DNA of 64,000 nt from the NCBI GenBank assembly GCA_963717125.1, contig CAVQVG010000020.1, forward strand, positions 310,001 to 374,000, in the 5' to 3' direction. Below the pieces are notes generated by a model, which was not told the DNA's origin, searched no databases, and saw only the letters and a program-made list of their open reading frames with translations. Of this stretch, positions 9,093 to 16,569 are shown piece by piece (position 1 is the first letter of the stretch; each line of letters opens with the position of its first letter). Origin of the DNA: RYN-230 sp963717125. GTDB lineage: Bacteria; Actinomycetota; Actinomycetes; Streptosporangiales; Streptosporangiaceae. The position numbers and the translations under genes were made by a program.

Positions 9093-9126
9093 GCTGGCCC
9101 GTGTGGCCGACCCCCGGGAACCCCCC
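9093..9126. repeat. Degenerate copy of a dispersed GC-rich palindromic repeat
   Basis: It sits in the convergent gap between the SRPBCC gene and the membrane glycosyltransferase. It matches the 36-bp units at 10868 and 10907 in its GCTGGCCC start, central GACCCCC and terminal GGAACCCCCC, with several changes in the G-run. It may serve as a bidirectional terminator hairpin here. Confidence 0.55.
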
Positions 9127-9127
9127 G

Positions 9128-10864
9128 TCAGCGGCGCGCCCACAGGGTGACCCAGATGCCCCGGAAGTGGTGCCGGGCGACGAGCGTGAAGTCGGTCCGC
9201 AGCAGGCCGCTCTCGTCTTGGAGGGCGGGTGAGGCCAGCTTGGTGAACGGGGACCGGCCGACCACCCAGATCCGCGGCTGAGCCAGCATCAGGGGGCGGA
9301 CCTGCGCGAACGGCTTGTCGGTGCCCTGGAAGTCGCCGGCCTGCCGGGGCGAGACCGCCATCGCGAAGTCGCTGACCTGGCTGAAGTCGGCCGGGTAGCC
9401 CAGCCGGGCCTTGCGGAAGAACGCGCTGAAGAACAGCACGCCGTCGCCCTGGTGCGCGCGCGCGGCCAGGTACCGGGACGGGCCGCCGAAGTCGTACAGC
9501 CGGCTCTGCGGGGTACGCACCCGCTGCTGCGGCGCGAGTTGCAGCACCAGCGCGAGCACGCATACCACCGCGCCCGCCACCCAGGCCACCTCGGGACGCC
9601 TGGCCCGGACCGCGAGCCACTGCCCGGCGCGGTACGCACCCGCGCCAGCCAGCAGGGCCGCCCCGGCCTCGCCGTACAGCACGTACCGGTCCACGTACAG
9701 CGGATGGGCGACCAGCGACTCGAGGATCAGCACCACGCCGGGCAGCACCAGCAGCGGCGCTGCCACCGACTGCACGGACACCCCGCCGCGCCGCCACCAC
9801 GGCGCGCCGGGCCCGGTGGGCGGCTCCGGCCACGGACCCTGGCCGCGGCCGGGTAGCACGGCCACCACCGCACACAGGAACAGCAGCACGGCCAGGCCGG
9901 TCGTCGCGCCGAAGTAGTCGTGGAACAGCACCCGCAGGCTGCCCGGGCCGGGCCGGGGAATCCAGGCCACAGCGGCGTCCTCCCGGGCACTGACCACCGC
10001 CAGCGGGACCACCAGCAGCGCGGCTACCACGGCTGCGGCCGCCCAGTGCAGGAACACCTGCCGCCCGTACCGGGCCAGCAGCACAGTCACCCCGTGCGCG
10101 ACCAGCGCCAGCAGCGCCATCTCGTTCAGGTACCCGGCCAGCAGCATCAGCGCGGCGTAGCTCACCCACGGCCACGCCACGGTGCTGACCCGGGGGGACG
10201 ACCCCCCGCTCTGCCTCCCCGGGAGACTGCCCCCGGCCCCCGCGACCGCTGGTTCGGAGGGAACGCGTCGTCGGCGCGCCCCACCTCGCCAGCCCGTATC
10301 CTCCGCGCGCAAGGCGCGGAGCAGCAGCAACGTGGCGCCCACGACACACACGTAAACCAGCGCGTAGGACCGCGCGGTCTGCGCGTAGTAGGTGATGGTC
10401 GGGGTCAGCGCCATGATCAGCCCGGCGAACAGCGCGGCCCAGCCGGACCCGGTGAGCTGCCGGGCCAAGATGGCGATCAGCGCGGCCGCGACGACCATGC
10501 TGAGCACGGACGGGATCCGCAGCACGGCCGGGCTGCTGCCCACCACCACCCAGCCGTGCATCAGCAGGTAGTACAGGCCGTGCACGGCGTCCACGTTGTT
10601 CACCAGGTGGGCCAGCTGGTGCAGCGGCAGCAGCGCGGCCCAGCGGGTGGCCACCTCGTCGTTACCCATCGACGAGTCGCGCGGCAGGCCCCACACCCCG
10701 AGCACGGCCATGACCAGCGCCGCGGCCAGCGCGGGCCCGTACCAGGCCGCGGCCCGCCACCGGGACGGCGCCGCGCCAGAGGGCACGGGCGGCACGGACG
10801 GCGCGGGACCCCGGCCCGGCTCAGCCGGCGGGACGGGCGTGCCGCGCTGCCCGGTGGAGCTCAC
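9128..10864 (-). CDS. Polytopic membrane glycosyltransferase, GT39/ArnT-like
   Basis: A 578-residue protein. The GTG at 10864 overlaps the stop of the upstream glfT2-like gene as GTGA, matching the coupling style of this locus; the open frame further upstream is read-through shadow. A Pro-rich cytoplasmic N-terminus of about 45 residues precedes roughly eleven hydrophobic segments. The first external loop contains NDEVATRWAALLP, whose Asp-Glu fits the catalytic acid of GT-C enzymes. A C-terminal soluble region follows the last helix. It would transfer a polyprenyl-phosphate-linked sugar onto a cell-surface glycan. Codons for an odd Arg/Gly/Ser-rich loop come from a dispersed repeat at 10190-10293. 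It is the last gene of the minus-strand galactofuran operon. Confidence 0.78.
   Translation of the reverse strand: MSSTGQRGTPVPPAEPGRGPAPSVPPVPSGAAPSRWRAAAWYGPALAAALVMAVLGVWGLPRDSSMGNDEVATRWAALLPLHQLAHLVNNVDAVHGLYYLLMHGWVVVGSSPAVLRIPSVLSMVVAAALIAILARQLTGSGWAALFAGLIMALTPTITYYAQTARSYALVYVCVVGATLLLLRALRAEDTGWRGGARRRRVPSEPAVAGAGGSLPGRQSGGSSPRVSTVAWPWVSYAALMLLAGYLNEMALLALVAHGVTVLLARYGRQVFLHWAAAAVVAALLVVPLAVVSAREDAAVAWIPRPGPGSLRVLFHDYFGATTGLAVLLFLCAVVAVLPGRGQGPWPEPPTGPGAPWWRRGGVSVQSVAAPLLVLPGVVLILESLVAHPLYVDRYVLYGEAGAALLAGAGAYRAGQWLAVRARRPEVAWVAGAVVCVLALVLQLAPQQRVRTPQSRLYDFGGPSRYLAARAHQGDGVLFFSAFFRKARLGYPADFSQVSDFAMAVSPRQAGDFQGTDKPFAQVRPLMLAQPRIWVVGRSPFTKLASPALQDESGLLRTDFTLVARHHFRGIWVTLWARR
10190..10293. 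repeat. Dispersed GC-rich palindromic repeat inside a coding frame
   Basis: It begins with a CGGGGGGACGACCCCCCG hairpin and ends in GGCGCGCCCCACCTCGCCAGC-like sequence that closely matches 29509-29588. It is read in frame as an Arg/Gly/Ser-rich cytoplasmic or external loop of the membrane glycosyltransferase, between two hydrophobic segments. The copy at 29.5 kb is translated in a different frame, so the DNA rather than the peptide is what is conserved. Confidence 0.7.
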
Positions 10865-12981
10865 TGCGCTGGCCCGGGGGGCGACCCCCCGGAACCCCCC
10901 GAGTCTGCTGGCCCGGGGGGCGACCCCCCGGAACCCCCCGAGGGCGCAGCAGGTGGTTCGATGGGCGCGGCGAACGTCTGGCGCCACTGCTCCGGACCGG
11001 TGAACCCGGGCGCCGCGGCCCGGTACTCGGCGGCCAGCTTGGCCCACTCGCGGCGCAGCCGCCGGTGCAGGACCAGGCTGCGCAGCCCGAGCGAGCGGAA
11101 CAGCCGCGGGTCGCGCTGATACCACGATGCGGTCGTGTTGTCGGCCGTCGACACCAGCGCGCTGTCCAGCTTGACCAGCACCCACCAGGCCGTGTCCTGA
11201 CCCGGCAGCGCTATCTGCGGCCGGTCTTTGGCCCCCTTCCTCGGCCGCCGGAACTGGTGCGCGGTGCCCGACGCCGCCTTCATCAGCAGGTTGATCCGGT
11301 TGGTCGGCGTGGTGGACGACTTAACCGCCTCCGGGGCCCGCCGCCGGGGCGGGGGGAAGCTGTCCAGGTCGGCCTGGCTCTGGGCGTCGGCGTACTGGAG
11401 CCGGAACTCCCGGAGCTGCGCCAGCTTGGTGCCGATCTCTTCGTGCAAGTGGGCCGGCCCGCGCAGCACGTCCTCGATGGCCAGGGCGCGCAGCGCCACC
11501 GTGGAGTACTGCATCGACAACAGGGCCTGCAGCTGCCGTTCCAGGCTTTCCGCGATCAGCTGTCCGCCACGGCGTTCCTTCGAGTGCAGCAGGGCGGCCA
11601 CCAGCCGGTTGCGCAAGTGGTAGTAGGCGTTCCAGTCCAGGGCGTCGTTCTTGTCCGTCCACGGCGCCTGCCAGCAGGCCACGCCGGGCAGCGACACGGT
11701 CGGGTAGCCGCGGTCCCTGGCCCGCACCCCGTACTCGGCGTCGTCCCACTTGATGAACACCGGGATCGCGAGGCCGAGTTCCTTGATCAGCTGGACCGGG
11801 ATCAGGCACATCCACCAGCCGTTGTAGTCGCCGTCGGCGCGGCGGTGCAGCCACGGGGTGTTGCGCAGGTTGCGGCGGCCAAAGTCGTGCCGGCTCTTGG
11901 TGTTCGGCGCGTTCCCCCACCACCACCGGTAGGGCGCGACCGCCTCGGCGAACGCGTGCAGCACCGAGCGCTCGTACTGGCTGAACATGTGGCCGCCGAC
12001 GATCGTCGGCTTGCGGGCCAGGTCGGCGAAGGTGATCGCGCGGAGGATCCCCTCGGGATCGATCTCGACGTCGTCGTCGGTGAGCAGCACGTAGTCGCTC
12101 TTGCCGGCCCGCACCGTCTCGTCCATGGACCGGGAGAACCCGCCCGACCCGCCCAGATTGCCCTGCTCGATCACCTGCACCCGGCCGGCCAGCTTCTTGG
12201 CCGCGTCCTCGAAACCGGGGTGGTTGCTCGCCCGGGTGGTGCCCTGGTTGACCACGTAGACGGTGTCCAGCAGGTGATGGACGTCGGTGGCGTCGCCGAG
12301 CGACCGCAGCTTCTGGACCACGTCGCCGGGCTTATTGAACGAGGTGATGCCGATGCTGAACCGGCCGGGCGGCGTGGGCTCGACCTGCGCCAGCCAGTCC
12401 GCCTCGATCAGCGTCGTCCCGCGCGGCCCGGCCACGATGTCGAACCAGTACCAGCCGCCGTCGATGAACGGGGCCAGCGGCAGCGTGCGCTCGATCGTCT
12501 CCGGGTCGTCCGACTCGAGGTTGATCGTCTCGATCGGGTGGCTGTGCCCCCGGGCCGTGGAACGGTACAGGATGACCTTTGACTCACCCGCCAGGCGGAT
12601 GCGGAGGGTCACCGCGTCCACGGTGGTCCACCGGCGCCAGTAGCTGGCCGGGAACGCGTTGAAGTAGGTGGCGAACGAGACCCGGCAGCCGTCGGTGATC
12701 AGCGCGCTGCGCCGCGGCCCGGCCTCCTCGACCAGGTGCGCGGGCACGTCGGCGCCGAAGCGGATGCTCGACTGCGCCTCGCCGACCGCGGCGCTGCCGG
12801 TCGCGGTGCCGCCGGTCACCTTGCGCCCGGTGAGTTCCTCCGCGGCCATCTCGGCCGCCAGCTCGGCGGCGCCGCGGTCCATCTTGGTCTCCACGTACAG
12901 CGGGACCACGTCCAGGTCGTCCCCGGGGAACACGACCCGCTGCAGCACCCGCGGGCTCCGGGACGCGCCCGCCTCAGTCAT
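10861..12981 (-). CDS. glfT2: Galactofuranosyltransferase GlfT2-like, GT2 family
   Basis: A 706-residue protein matching the GlfT2 architecture. There is an N-terminal beta-rich domain (about 1-205), then a GT-A domain starting RFSIGITSFNKP with TDDDVEIDP as the DXD metal site, a WDDAEYGVRARDRGYP acceptor/base region, then a helical C-terminal domain. In mycobacteria GlfT2 polymerises UDP-galactofuranose into galactan with alternating linkages at the inner membrane face. The neighbour at 12974 is UDP-galactopyranose mutase, which makes the donor. The extreme C-terminus is a 13-residue tandem repeat made by palindromic DNA, unlike the usual family end. The family call is firm; the polymer made in this organism is unknown. 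Confidence 0.88.
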   Translation of the reverse strand: MTEAGASRSPRVLQRVVFPGDDLDVVPLYVETKMDRGAAELAAEMAAEELTGRKVTGGTATGSAAVGEAQSSIRFGADVPAHLVEEAGPRRSALITDGCRVSFATYFNAFPASYWRRWTTVDAVTLRIRLAGESKVILYRSTARGHSHPIETINLESDDPETIERTLPLAPFIDGGWYWFDIVAGPRGTTLIEADWLAQVEPTPPGRFSIGITSFNKPGDVVQKLRSLGDATDVHHLLDTVYVVNQGTTRASNHPGFEDAAKKLAGRVQVIEQGNLGGSGGFSRSMDETVRAGKSDYVLLTDDDVEIDPEGILRAITFADLARKPTIVGGHMFSQYERSVLHAFAEAVAPYRWWWGNAPNTKSRHDFGRRNLRNTPWLHRRADGDYNGWWMCLIPVQLIKELGLAIPVFIKWDDAEYGVRARDRGYPTVSLPGVACWQAPWTDKNDALDWNAYYHLRNRLVAALLHSKERRGGQLIAESLERQLQALLSMQYSTVALRALAIEDVLRGPAHLHEEIGTKLAQLREFRLQYADAQSQADLDSFPPPRRRAPEAVKSSTTPTNRINLLMKAASGTAHQFRRPRKGAKDRPQIALPGQDTAWWVLVKLDSALVSTADNTTASWYQRDPRLFRSLGLRSLVLHRRLRREWAKLAAEYRAAAPGFTGPEQWRQTFAAPIEPPAAPSGGSGGSPPGPADSGGSGGSPPGPAQ
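10868..10942. repeat. Tandem pair of 36-bp palindromic units (39-bp period)
   Basis: Two identical 36-bp units at 10868-10903 and 10907-10942 are separated by TCT. Each has a GGGGGG/CCCCCC stem. They form the last codons of the glfT2-like gene and give it two copies of a 13-residue tail, SGGSGGSPPGPA plus Asp or Gln. The units belong to the same dispersed family as those at 9093 and 29509. Confidence 0.8.
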
Positions 12982-14152
12982 CGGCCAGCCCCTGTCCCTT
13001 GAGCGGCGCGCCGTCAGTAAAGAACGGGCGCAGCCGGTTGTCGAACATGCTCAGCGCGGATCCGATCGCCATGTGCATGTCGAGGTACTTGTAGGTGCCC
13101 AGCCGGCCGCCGAACAGCACCCCGTCCTCGCGCCCCGCCAGCTCCCGGTAGGTCAGCAGCCGCGCCCGGTCCTCCGGCGTGTTGATCGGGTAATACGGCT
13201 CGTCACCGTGCTCGGCGAAGCGCGAATACTCACGCATGATCACTGTCTTGTCCTTCGGGTACCAGTCGCGCTCGGGGTGGAAATGCCGGAACTCGTGGAT
13301 GCGGGTGTAGGGGACGTCCTCGTCGGCGTAGTTCATCACCGGCGTGCCCTGGAAATCCCCGGTGGGCAGCACCTCGGTGTGGAAATCGAGGGTACGCCAC
13401 CCGAGGTCGCCGGCCGCGTAACCGAAGTACGCGTCGAGCGGCCCGGTGTACACCACCGGCACGTTGCCGACCAGGTCCGCGCGCAGGTCAGCGAACTCGG
13501 TGTTCAGCCGGACCTCGATGTTCGGGTGGTCGGCCATCCGCTTCAGCCACGCGGTGTAGCCGTCGGTCGGCAGGCCCTCGAACGCGTCACTGAAGTACCG
13601 GTTGTTGAACGTGTACCGCACCGGCAGCCGGGCGATGATCTCGGGCGGCAGGTTGACCGGGTCGGTCTGCCACTGCTTGGCCGTGTAGCCGCGGAAGAAC
13701 GCCTCGTACAGCGGCCGGCCGACCAGCGAGATGGCCTTCTGCTCCAGGTTGGTCACGTCCCCGGCGGCGATCTCCGCGGCCTGCTCGGCGATCAGCGCCC
13801 GCGCCTCGTCCGGGGACATCACCTGGCCGAAGTACTCGCAGATCGTGCCCAGGTTGATCGGCATCGGGTAGACCCGGCCCTTGTACACCGAGAACACCCG
13901 GTGCTGGTAGCCGGTGAAGCTGGTGAACCGGTTGACGTACTCCCACACCCGCGCGTTCGAGGTGTGGAACAGGTGCGCCCCGTACCGGTGCACCTCGATG
14001 CCGGTCTCCGGGTCCGGCTCGCTGTACGCGTTGCCGCCGATGTGCGGCCGGCGGTCCAGGATGAGCACCCGCAGGCCGAGGTCGCTGGCGCAGCGCTCGG
14101 CGACGGTCAGCCCGAAGAAGCCGGAGCCGACGATGGCCAGGTCGATGTTCAC
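12974..14152 (-). CDS. glf: UDP-galactopyranose mutase
   Basis: A 392-residue flavoenzyme of full family length. It has an N-terminal FAD-binding GSGFFGLTVAERCA, then HIGGNAYSE, RYGAHLFHTSNARVWEYVN and the YTAKQWQTDP region. Active-site Arg/Tyr stretches (EFRHFHPERDWY, GRLGTYKYLDMHMAI) follow. It interconverts UDP-galactopyranose and UDP-galactofuranose through a flavin-sugar adduct. It supplies the donor to the GlfT2-like enzyme, whose start it overlaps by 8 bp, and probably to the GlfT1-like enzyme at 16570. The GTG start at 14152 contains an out-of-frame TGA (GTGA) that would end the upstream GT2 gene if that gene were in the right phase. Confidence 0.95.
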   Translation of the reverse strand: MNIDLAIVGSGFFGLTVAERCASDLGLRVLILDRRPHIGGNAYSEPDPETGIEVHRYGAHLFHTSNARVWEYVNRFTSFTGYQHRVFSVYKGRVYPMPINLGTICEYFGQVMSPDEARALIAEQAAEIAAGDVTNLEQKAISLVGRPLYEAFFRGYTAKQWQTDPVNLPPEIIARLPVRYTFNNRYFSDAFEGLPTDGYTAWLKRMADHPNIEVRLNTEFADLRADLVGNVPVVYTGPLDAYFGYAAGDLGWRTLDFHTEVLPTGDFQGTPVMNYADEDVPYTRIHEFRHFHPERDWYPKDKTVIMREYSRFAEHGDEPYYPINTPEDRARLLTYRELAGREDGVLFGGRLGTYKYLDMHMAIGSALSMFDNRLRPFFTDGAPLKGQGLADD

Positions 14153-15098
14153 TGGCCCACCTGCATCGGCCGGGCGGGCGGGCTGGTTCGGTGCTGGCCG
14201 GGTCAGGCTCCGCGGGGTCGGCGCCGGCGCTGTCCGGCTGGCCGGTGGCTCCGGGCTGGCCGGTGGCTCCCGGCTGGTCCGCGTAGTGCGCGACCATCGG
14301 CTTGTACACGGCGCGGCGGCACCACCACGGGATCAGCCGGTACCCGCCGCGCACCATCACGTTGCGCGCGTACTCGGCCGGCGTGGTGAACCCCTGCCGC
14401 CGGAACTCGCGCTGCAGCCGCAGTTCGGAGCGGAGCAGGTCGGCGCCGCCGCGGCGCTTGAACGCGGTCGCGCCGACCCGGTAGAAGACCAGCGGCTCGG
14501 CCACGTTGACCGCGCGGGCGCCGCTGTGCAGCATGCGCGCGAACAGCGCGTAGTCCTCCATCAGCGGCAGGTCGCCGTAGCCGCCCGCGGCCTGCACCGC
14601 CTGCCGCCGGTAGACCACGGTCGGGTGGTTGAACGGGTCGTGCATCCGGGCGTAACGCTGGATCTGCTCCGGGTCGGTGGGCGGCACCCGCTGGCCCACT
14701 ACGTTGCCGATGTCCCCGACGAACTCGAGCAGCCCGGCGCCTACGATGTCGGCGTCCGCGATCAGCGGGATCTCCACCTCGAACCGGTGCGGCATGGCCA
14801 CGTCGTCGGCGTCCATCCGGGCGATGACGTCGAACTGGCTGGCCGCCATCCCGGCGTCCAGCGCGGGCCCGAGGCCGCAGTTCTGCTCCAGCGGCACCAG
14901 CGTGACCGGCACCGGGCTGGACGTCCTCAGCTCCGCCAGGCAGTCGGCCAGTTCCTGGCGGACCGGGCCGTCCCGCACGATGACCACCTGGGCCGGCCGC
15001 AGCGTCTGCTCATCGACCGCGCTGCGGAACGCCCGCTGCAGGTAATCGGGCCGGTCGCCATCCCATACCGAGAGCAGGAGCGTGAAGGGCTCGTGCAT
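13587..15098 (-). CDS. GT2 family glycosyltransferase whose frame runs on into glf
   Basis: Residues 1-270 form a GT-A glycosyltransferase: LLLSVWDGDRPDYLQRAFRS at the start, ARMDADDVAMPHRF with the DXD-type site, and EDYALFARML for the acceptor region. After GQPGATGQPGATGQPDSAG and a Pro/Glu-rich linker the frame continues about 188 codons into glf in the wrong phase, which is not credible protein. A three-copy CCCG tract at 14171-14182 lies exactly before the junction. One more base or one more CCCG unit would end the gene at the TGA inside the glf GTGA start; one unit less would fuse it to Glf. The intended end is probably 14149. It is the first gene of the operon; sugar and acceptor are unknown. 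Confidence 0.7.
   Translation of the reverse strand: MHEPFTLLLSVWDGDRPDYLQRAFRSAVDEQTLRPAQVVIVRDGPVRQELADCLAELRTSSPVPVTLVPLEQNCGLGPALDAGMAASQFDVIARMDADDVAMPHRFEVEIPLIADADIVGAGLLEFVGDIGNVVGQRVPPTDPEQIQRYARMHDPFNHPTVVYRRQAVQAAGGYGDLPLMEDYALFARMLHSGARAVNVAEPLVFYRVGATAFKRRGGADLLRSELRLQREFRRQGFTTPAEYARNVMVRGGYRLIPWWCRRAVYKPMVAHYADQPGATGQPGATGQPDSAGADPAEPDPASTEPARPPGRCRWASEHRPGHRRLRLLRADRRRALRQRPRPAGAHPGPPAAHRRQRVQRAGPGDRHRGAPVRGAPVPHLERAGVGVRQPVHQLHRLPAPGVLGVQGPGLPDADQPGHDLRVLRPGDVPGRGAGADRRAGRGDRRRGRDQPGAEGHLAGRPAAVRGVLPRLHGQAVADRPGQPAARDHRPAAGAVHVQQPVLQ
14171..14182. repeat. Three-copy CGGG/CCCG tetranucleotide tract at GT2-glf junction
   Basis: Three perfect 4-bp units. Because 4 is not a multiple of 3, unit gain or loss shifts the GT2 frame: four units give a clean stop overlapping the glf start, three (present) give a long nonsense tail, two give an in-frame GT2-Glf fusion. 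This geometry resembles slipped-strand contingency loci but may be chance or an assembly error. Confidence 0.5.
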
Positions 15099-15116
15099 AT
15101 GCCGAATGTGCCTTCC

Positions 15117-15160
15117 ATGTATGGCAGAGCGTGCGCTCTATGTATGGCGGAGTGTGCGCT
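15117..15160. repeat. Two 21-bp direct repeats upstream of the GT2-glf-glfT2 operon
   Basis: Units at 15117-15137 and 15140-15160 differ at two positions and share ATGTATGGC and GTGCGCT cores with a 23-bp period, close to two helical turns. They lie 19-62 bp before the operon start on the minus strand, in the promoter zone, so they may bind a regulator. No matching regulator is identified. Confidence 0.55.
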
Positions 15161-15320
15161 ACGGCGGGGAGGTTCCGGGAGCCAGCCGCCCCCCGGTCCA
15201 ACGGTACTTTACGGCAGCTTTGGGCGAAGTTGCTCCGATCCCGCTGACTACCCCCCGTCACTGCCTAGTGGTCTACCCTGGCCGTGCAGCCGCCTCACCC
15301 ACGACGGATAAGGTACCCGG

Positions 15321-16568
15321 ATGGCATCGAACGGCAGGGTTTTCCTGCACATCGGCGAGCCGAAGACCGGCACCACTTTCCTGCAGCAGGTGATGTGGGG
15401 CAACCGCCGCGAACTGGCCGCCGAGGGCCTGGTGCTGCCCGGCCACCACGCGCAGGATCACTTCCGGGCCAGCCAGGACCTGCGCGGCATCGAGAAGCTG
15501 CCCAGCGACCCGGCCGGGTCGTGGACCGGGGAATGGGACATCCTGGCTCAGCAGGCCCGGCAGGCACAGCAGGTAGCGGTCATCTCGCATGAGCTGTTCT
15601 GCGCCGCCGACGAGGAGCAGGCCGCCCGGGCGGTCCGCTCGCTGCAGCCCGCCGAGGTGCACGTCGTGCTGACCGTGCGGGACATGGCCTCGCTGCTGCC
15701 CGCCGAGTGGCAGGAAACCATCAAGCACCGGAACGCCCGCGGCTGGACGGACTGGCTCAGCGACGTGATCGACCGGGAATCGGTCGACGCCGACCGGCGC
15801 CAGTGGTGGTTCTGGCGGGTGCACGACACGCTGGCCCTGCTCGCGATCTGGGCGCGCCACGTGCCCGCCGAGCGGGTGCACGTGATAACCATGCCTGCAC
15901 TTAACGCCGGCACCGGGCGGCTGTGGGAACGTTTCGCCGGTCTGCTCGGCATCGACCCCTCGTCCGCGGACGTGAGCCGGGCCCGGCCGAACGCGTCGCT
16001 GGGCATGCCGGAGATCGAGTTCCTGCGGCGGCTCAACGAGAAGCTCCCGGACGAGGTCCCGGACTGGTTCTACATGTGGACGGTCAAGGAGGGCGTCGCG
16101 CACCGGGCGCTGGCCGACCGGCCGCGGACGGGGCGGCTGGTGCTGCCCGCCGACCGCGAGGCCTGGGCCAAGGAACAGGCCGAAGCGCTCATCGCCGGGC
16201 TGGCCGGATCCGGTTACCAGGTGATCGGGGACCTGGACGAACTGCGGCCCCGGCCAGCCGGCGGACCGGCTGGCCCGGCCGCGGGCCAGCCGCCGGGCCA
16301 GGTGCTCGACGCCGCGGTGGACGCGGCCGCCGCGCTGGTCGTCAACCAGTACCGCAAGGAGCACGGCCCCCCCAAGGGGCAGGGCGGCCAGGCGGGGCCG
16401 GGCGGTGGGCGCGGTGGGCTGGCCGGGCGGGTCGAGTCGGCGGTCGGGGCCTCGCCCCGGCTCAAGCGGACGGTCCGGGAGCTGAGCAGCCGCTACCCGG
16501 CGGTGCGCAAGCTGCGCATCATGGCGTGGCAGGCGATGGAGCGGACCCGGGCGCGGGGCCGGTCCTGA
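15321..16568 (+). CDS. Sulfotransferase-like protein
   Basis: A 415-residue protein. The N-terminus RVFLHIGEPKTGTTFLQQV carries the K-T/S-G-T-T/S PAPS 5'-phosphosulfate loop of sulfotransferases. A later VVLTVRDMASLLPAEWQE has the Arg of the 3'-phosphate site, and RARPNASLGMPEIEFLRRLN resembles the C-terminal conserved part of bacterial carbohydrate sulfotransferases. Residues beyond about 300 are Gly/Pro/Ala-rich with a basic end. It would move a sulfo group from PAPS to a hydroxyl, plausibly on the galactofuranose glycan or lipid made by its neighbours. It runs directly into the GlfT1-like gene (1-bp gap). The fold call is good; the substrate is inferred from context. Confidence 0.8.
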   Translation: MASNGRVFLHIGEPKTGTTFLQQVMWGNRRELAAEGLVLPGHHAQDHFRASQDLRGIEKLPSDPAGSWTGEWDILAQQARQAQQVAVISHELFCAADEEQAARAVRSLQPAEVHVVLTVRDMASLLPAEWQETIKHRNARGWTDWLSDVIDRESVDADRRQWWFWRVHDTLALLAIWARHVPAERVHVITMPALNAGTGRLWERFAGLLGIDPSSADVSRARPNASLGMPEIEFLRRLNEKLPDEVPDWFYMWTVKEGVAHRALADRPRTGRLVLPADREAWAKEQAEALIAGLAGSGYQVIGDLDELRPRPAGGPAGPAAGQPPGQVLDAAVDAAAALVVNQYRKEHGPPKGQGGQAGPGGGRGGLAGRVESAVGASPRLKRTVRELSSRYPAVRKLRIMAWQAMERTRARGRS

Positions 16569-16569
16569 C

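Noticed and set aside
10865..11185. N-terminal extension of the GT39-like gene
   Set aside because: Reads through glfT2 in the wrong phase; the GTGA overlap at 10864 matches the other junctions in this operon.
11065..12582. 505-residue open frame opposite glfT2
   Set aside because: Composition and lack of motifs mark it as a shadow; glfT2 is strongly supported on the other strand.
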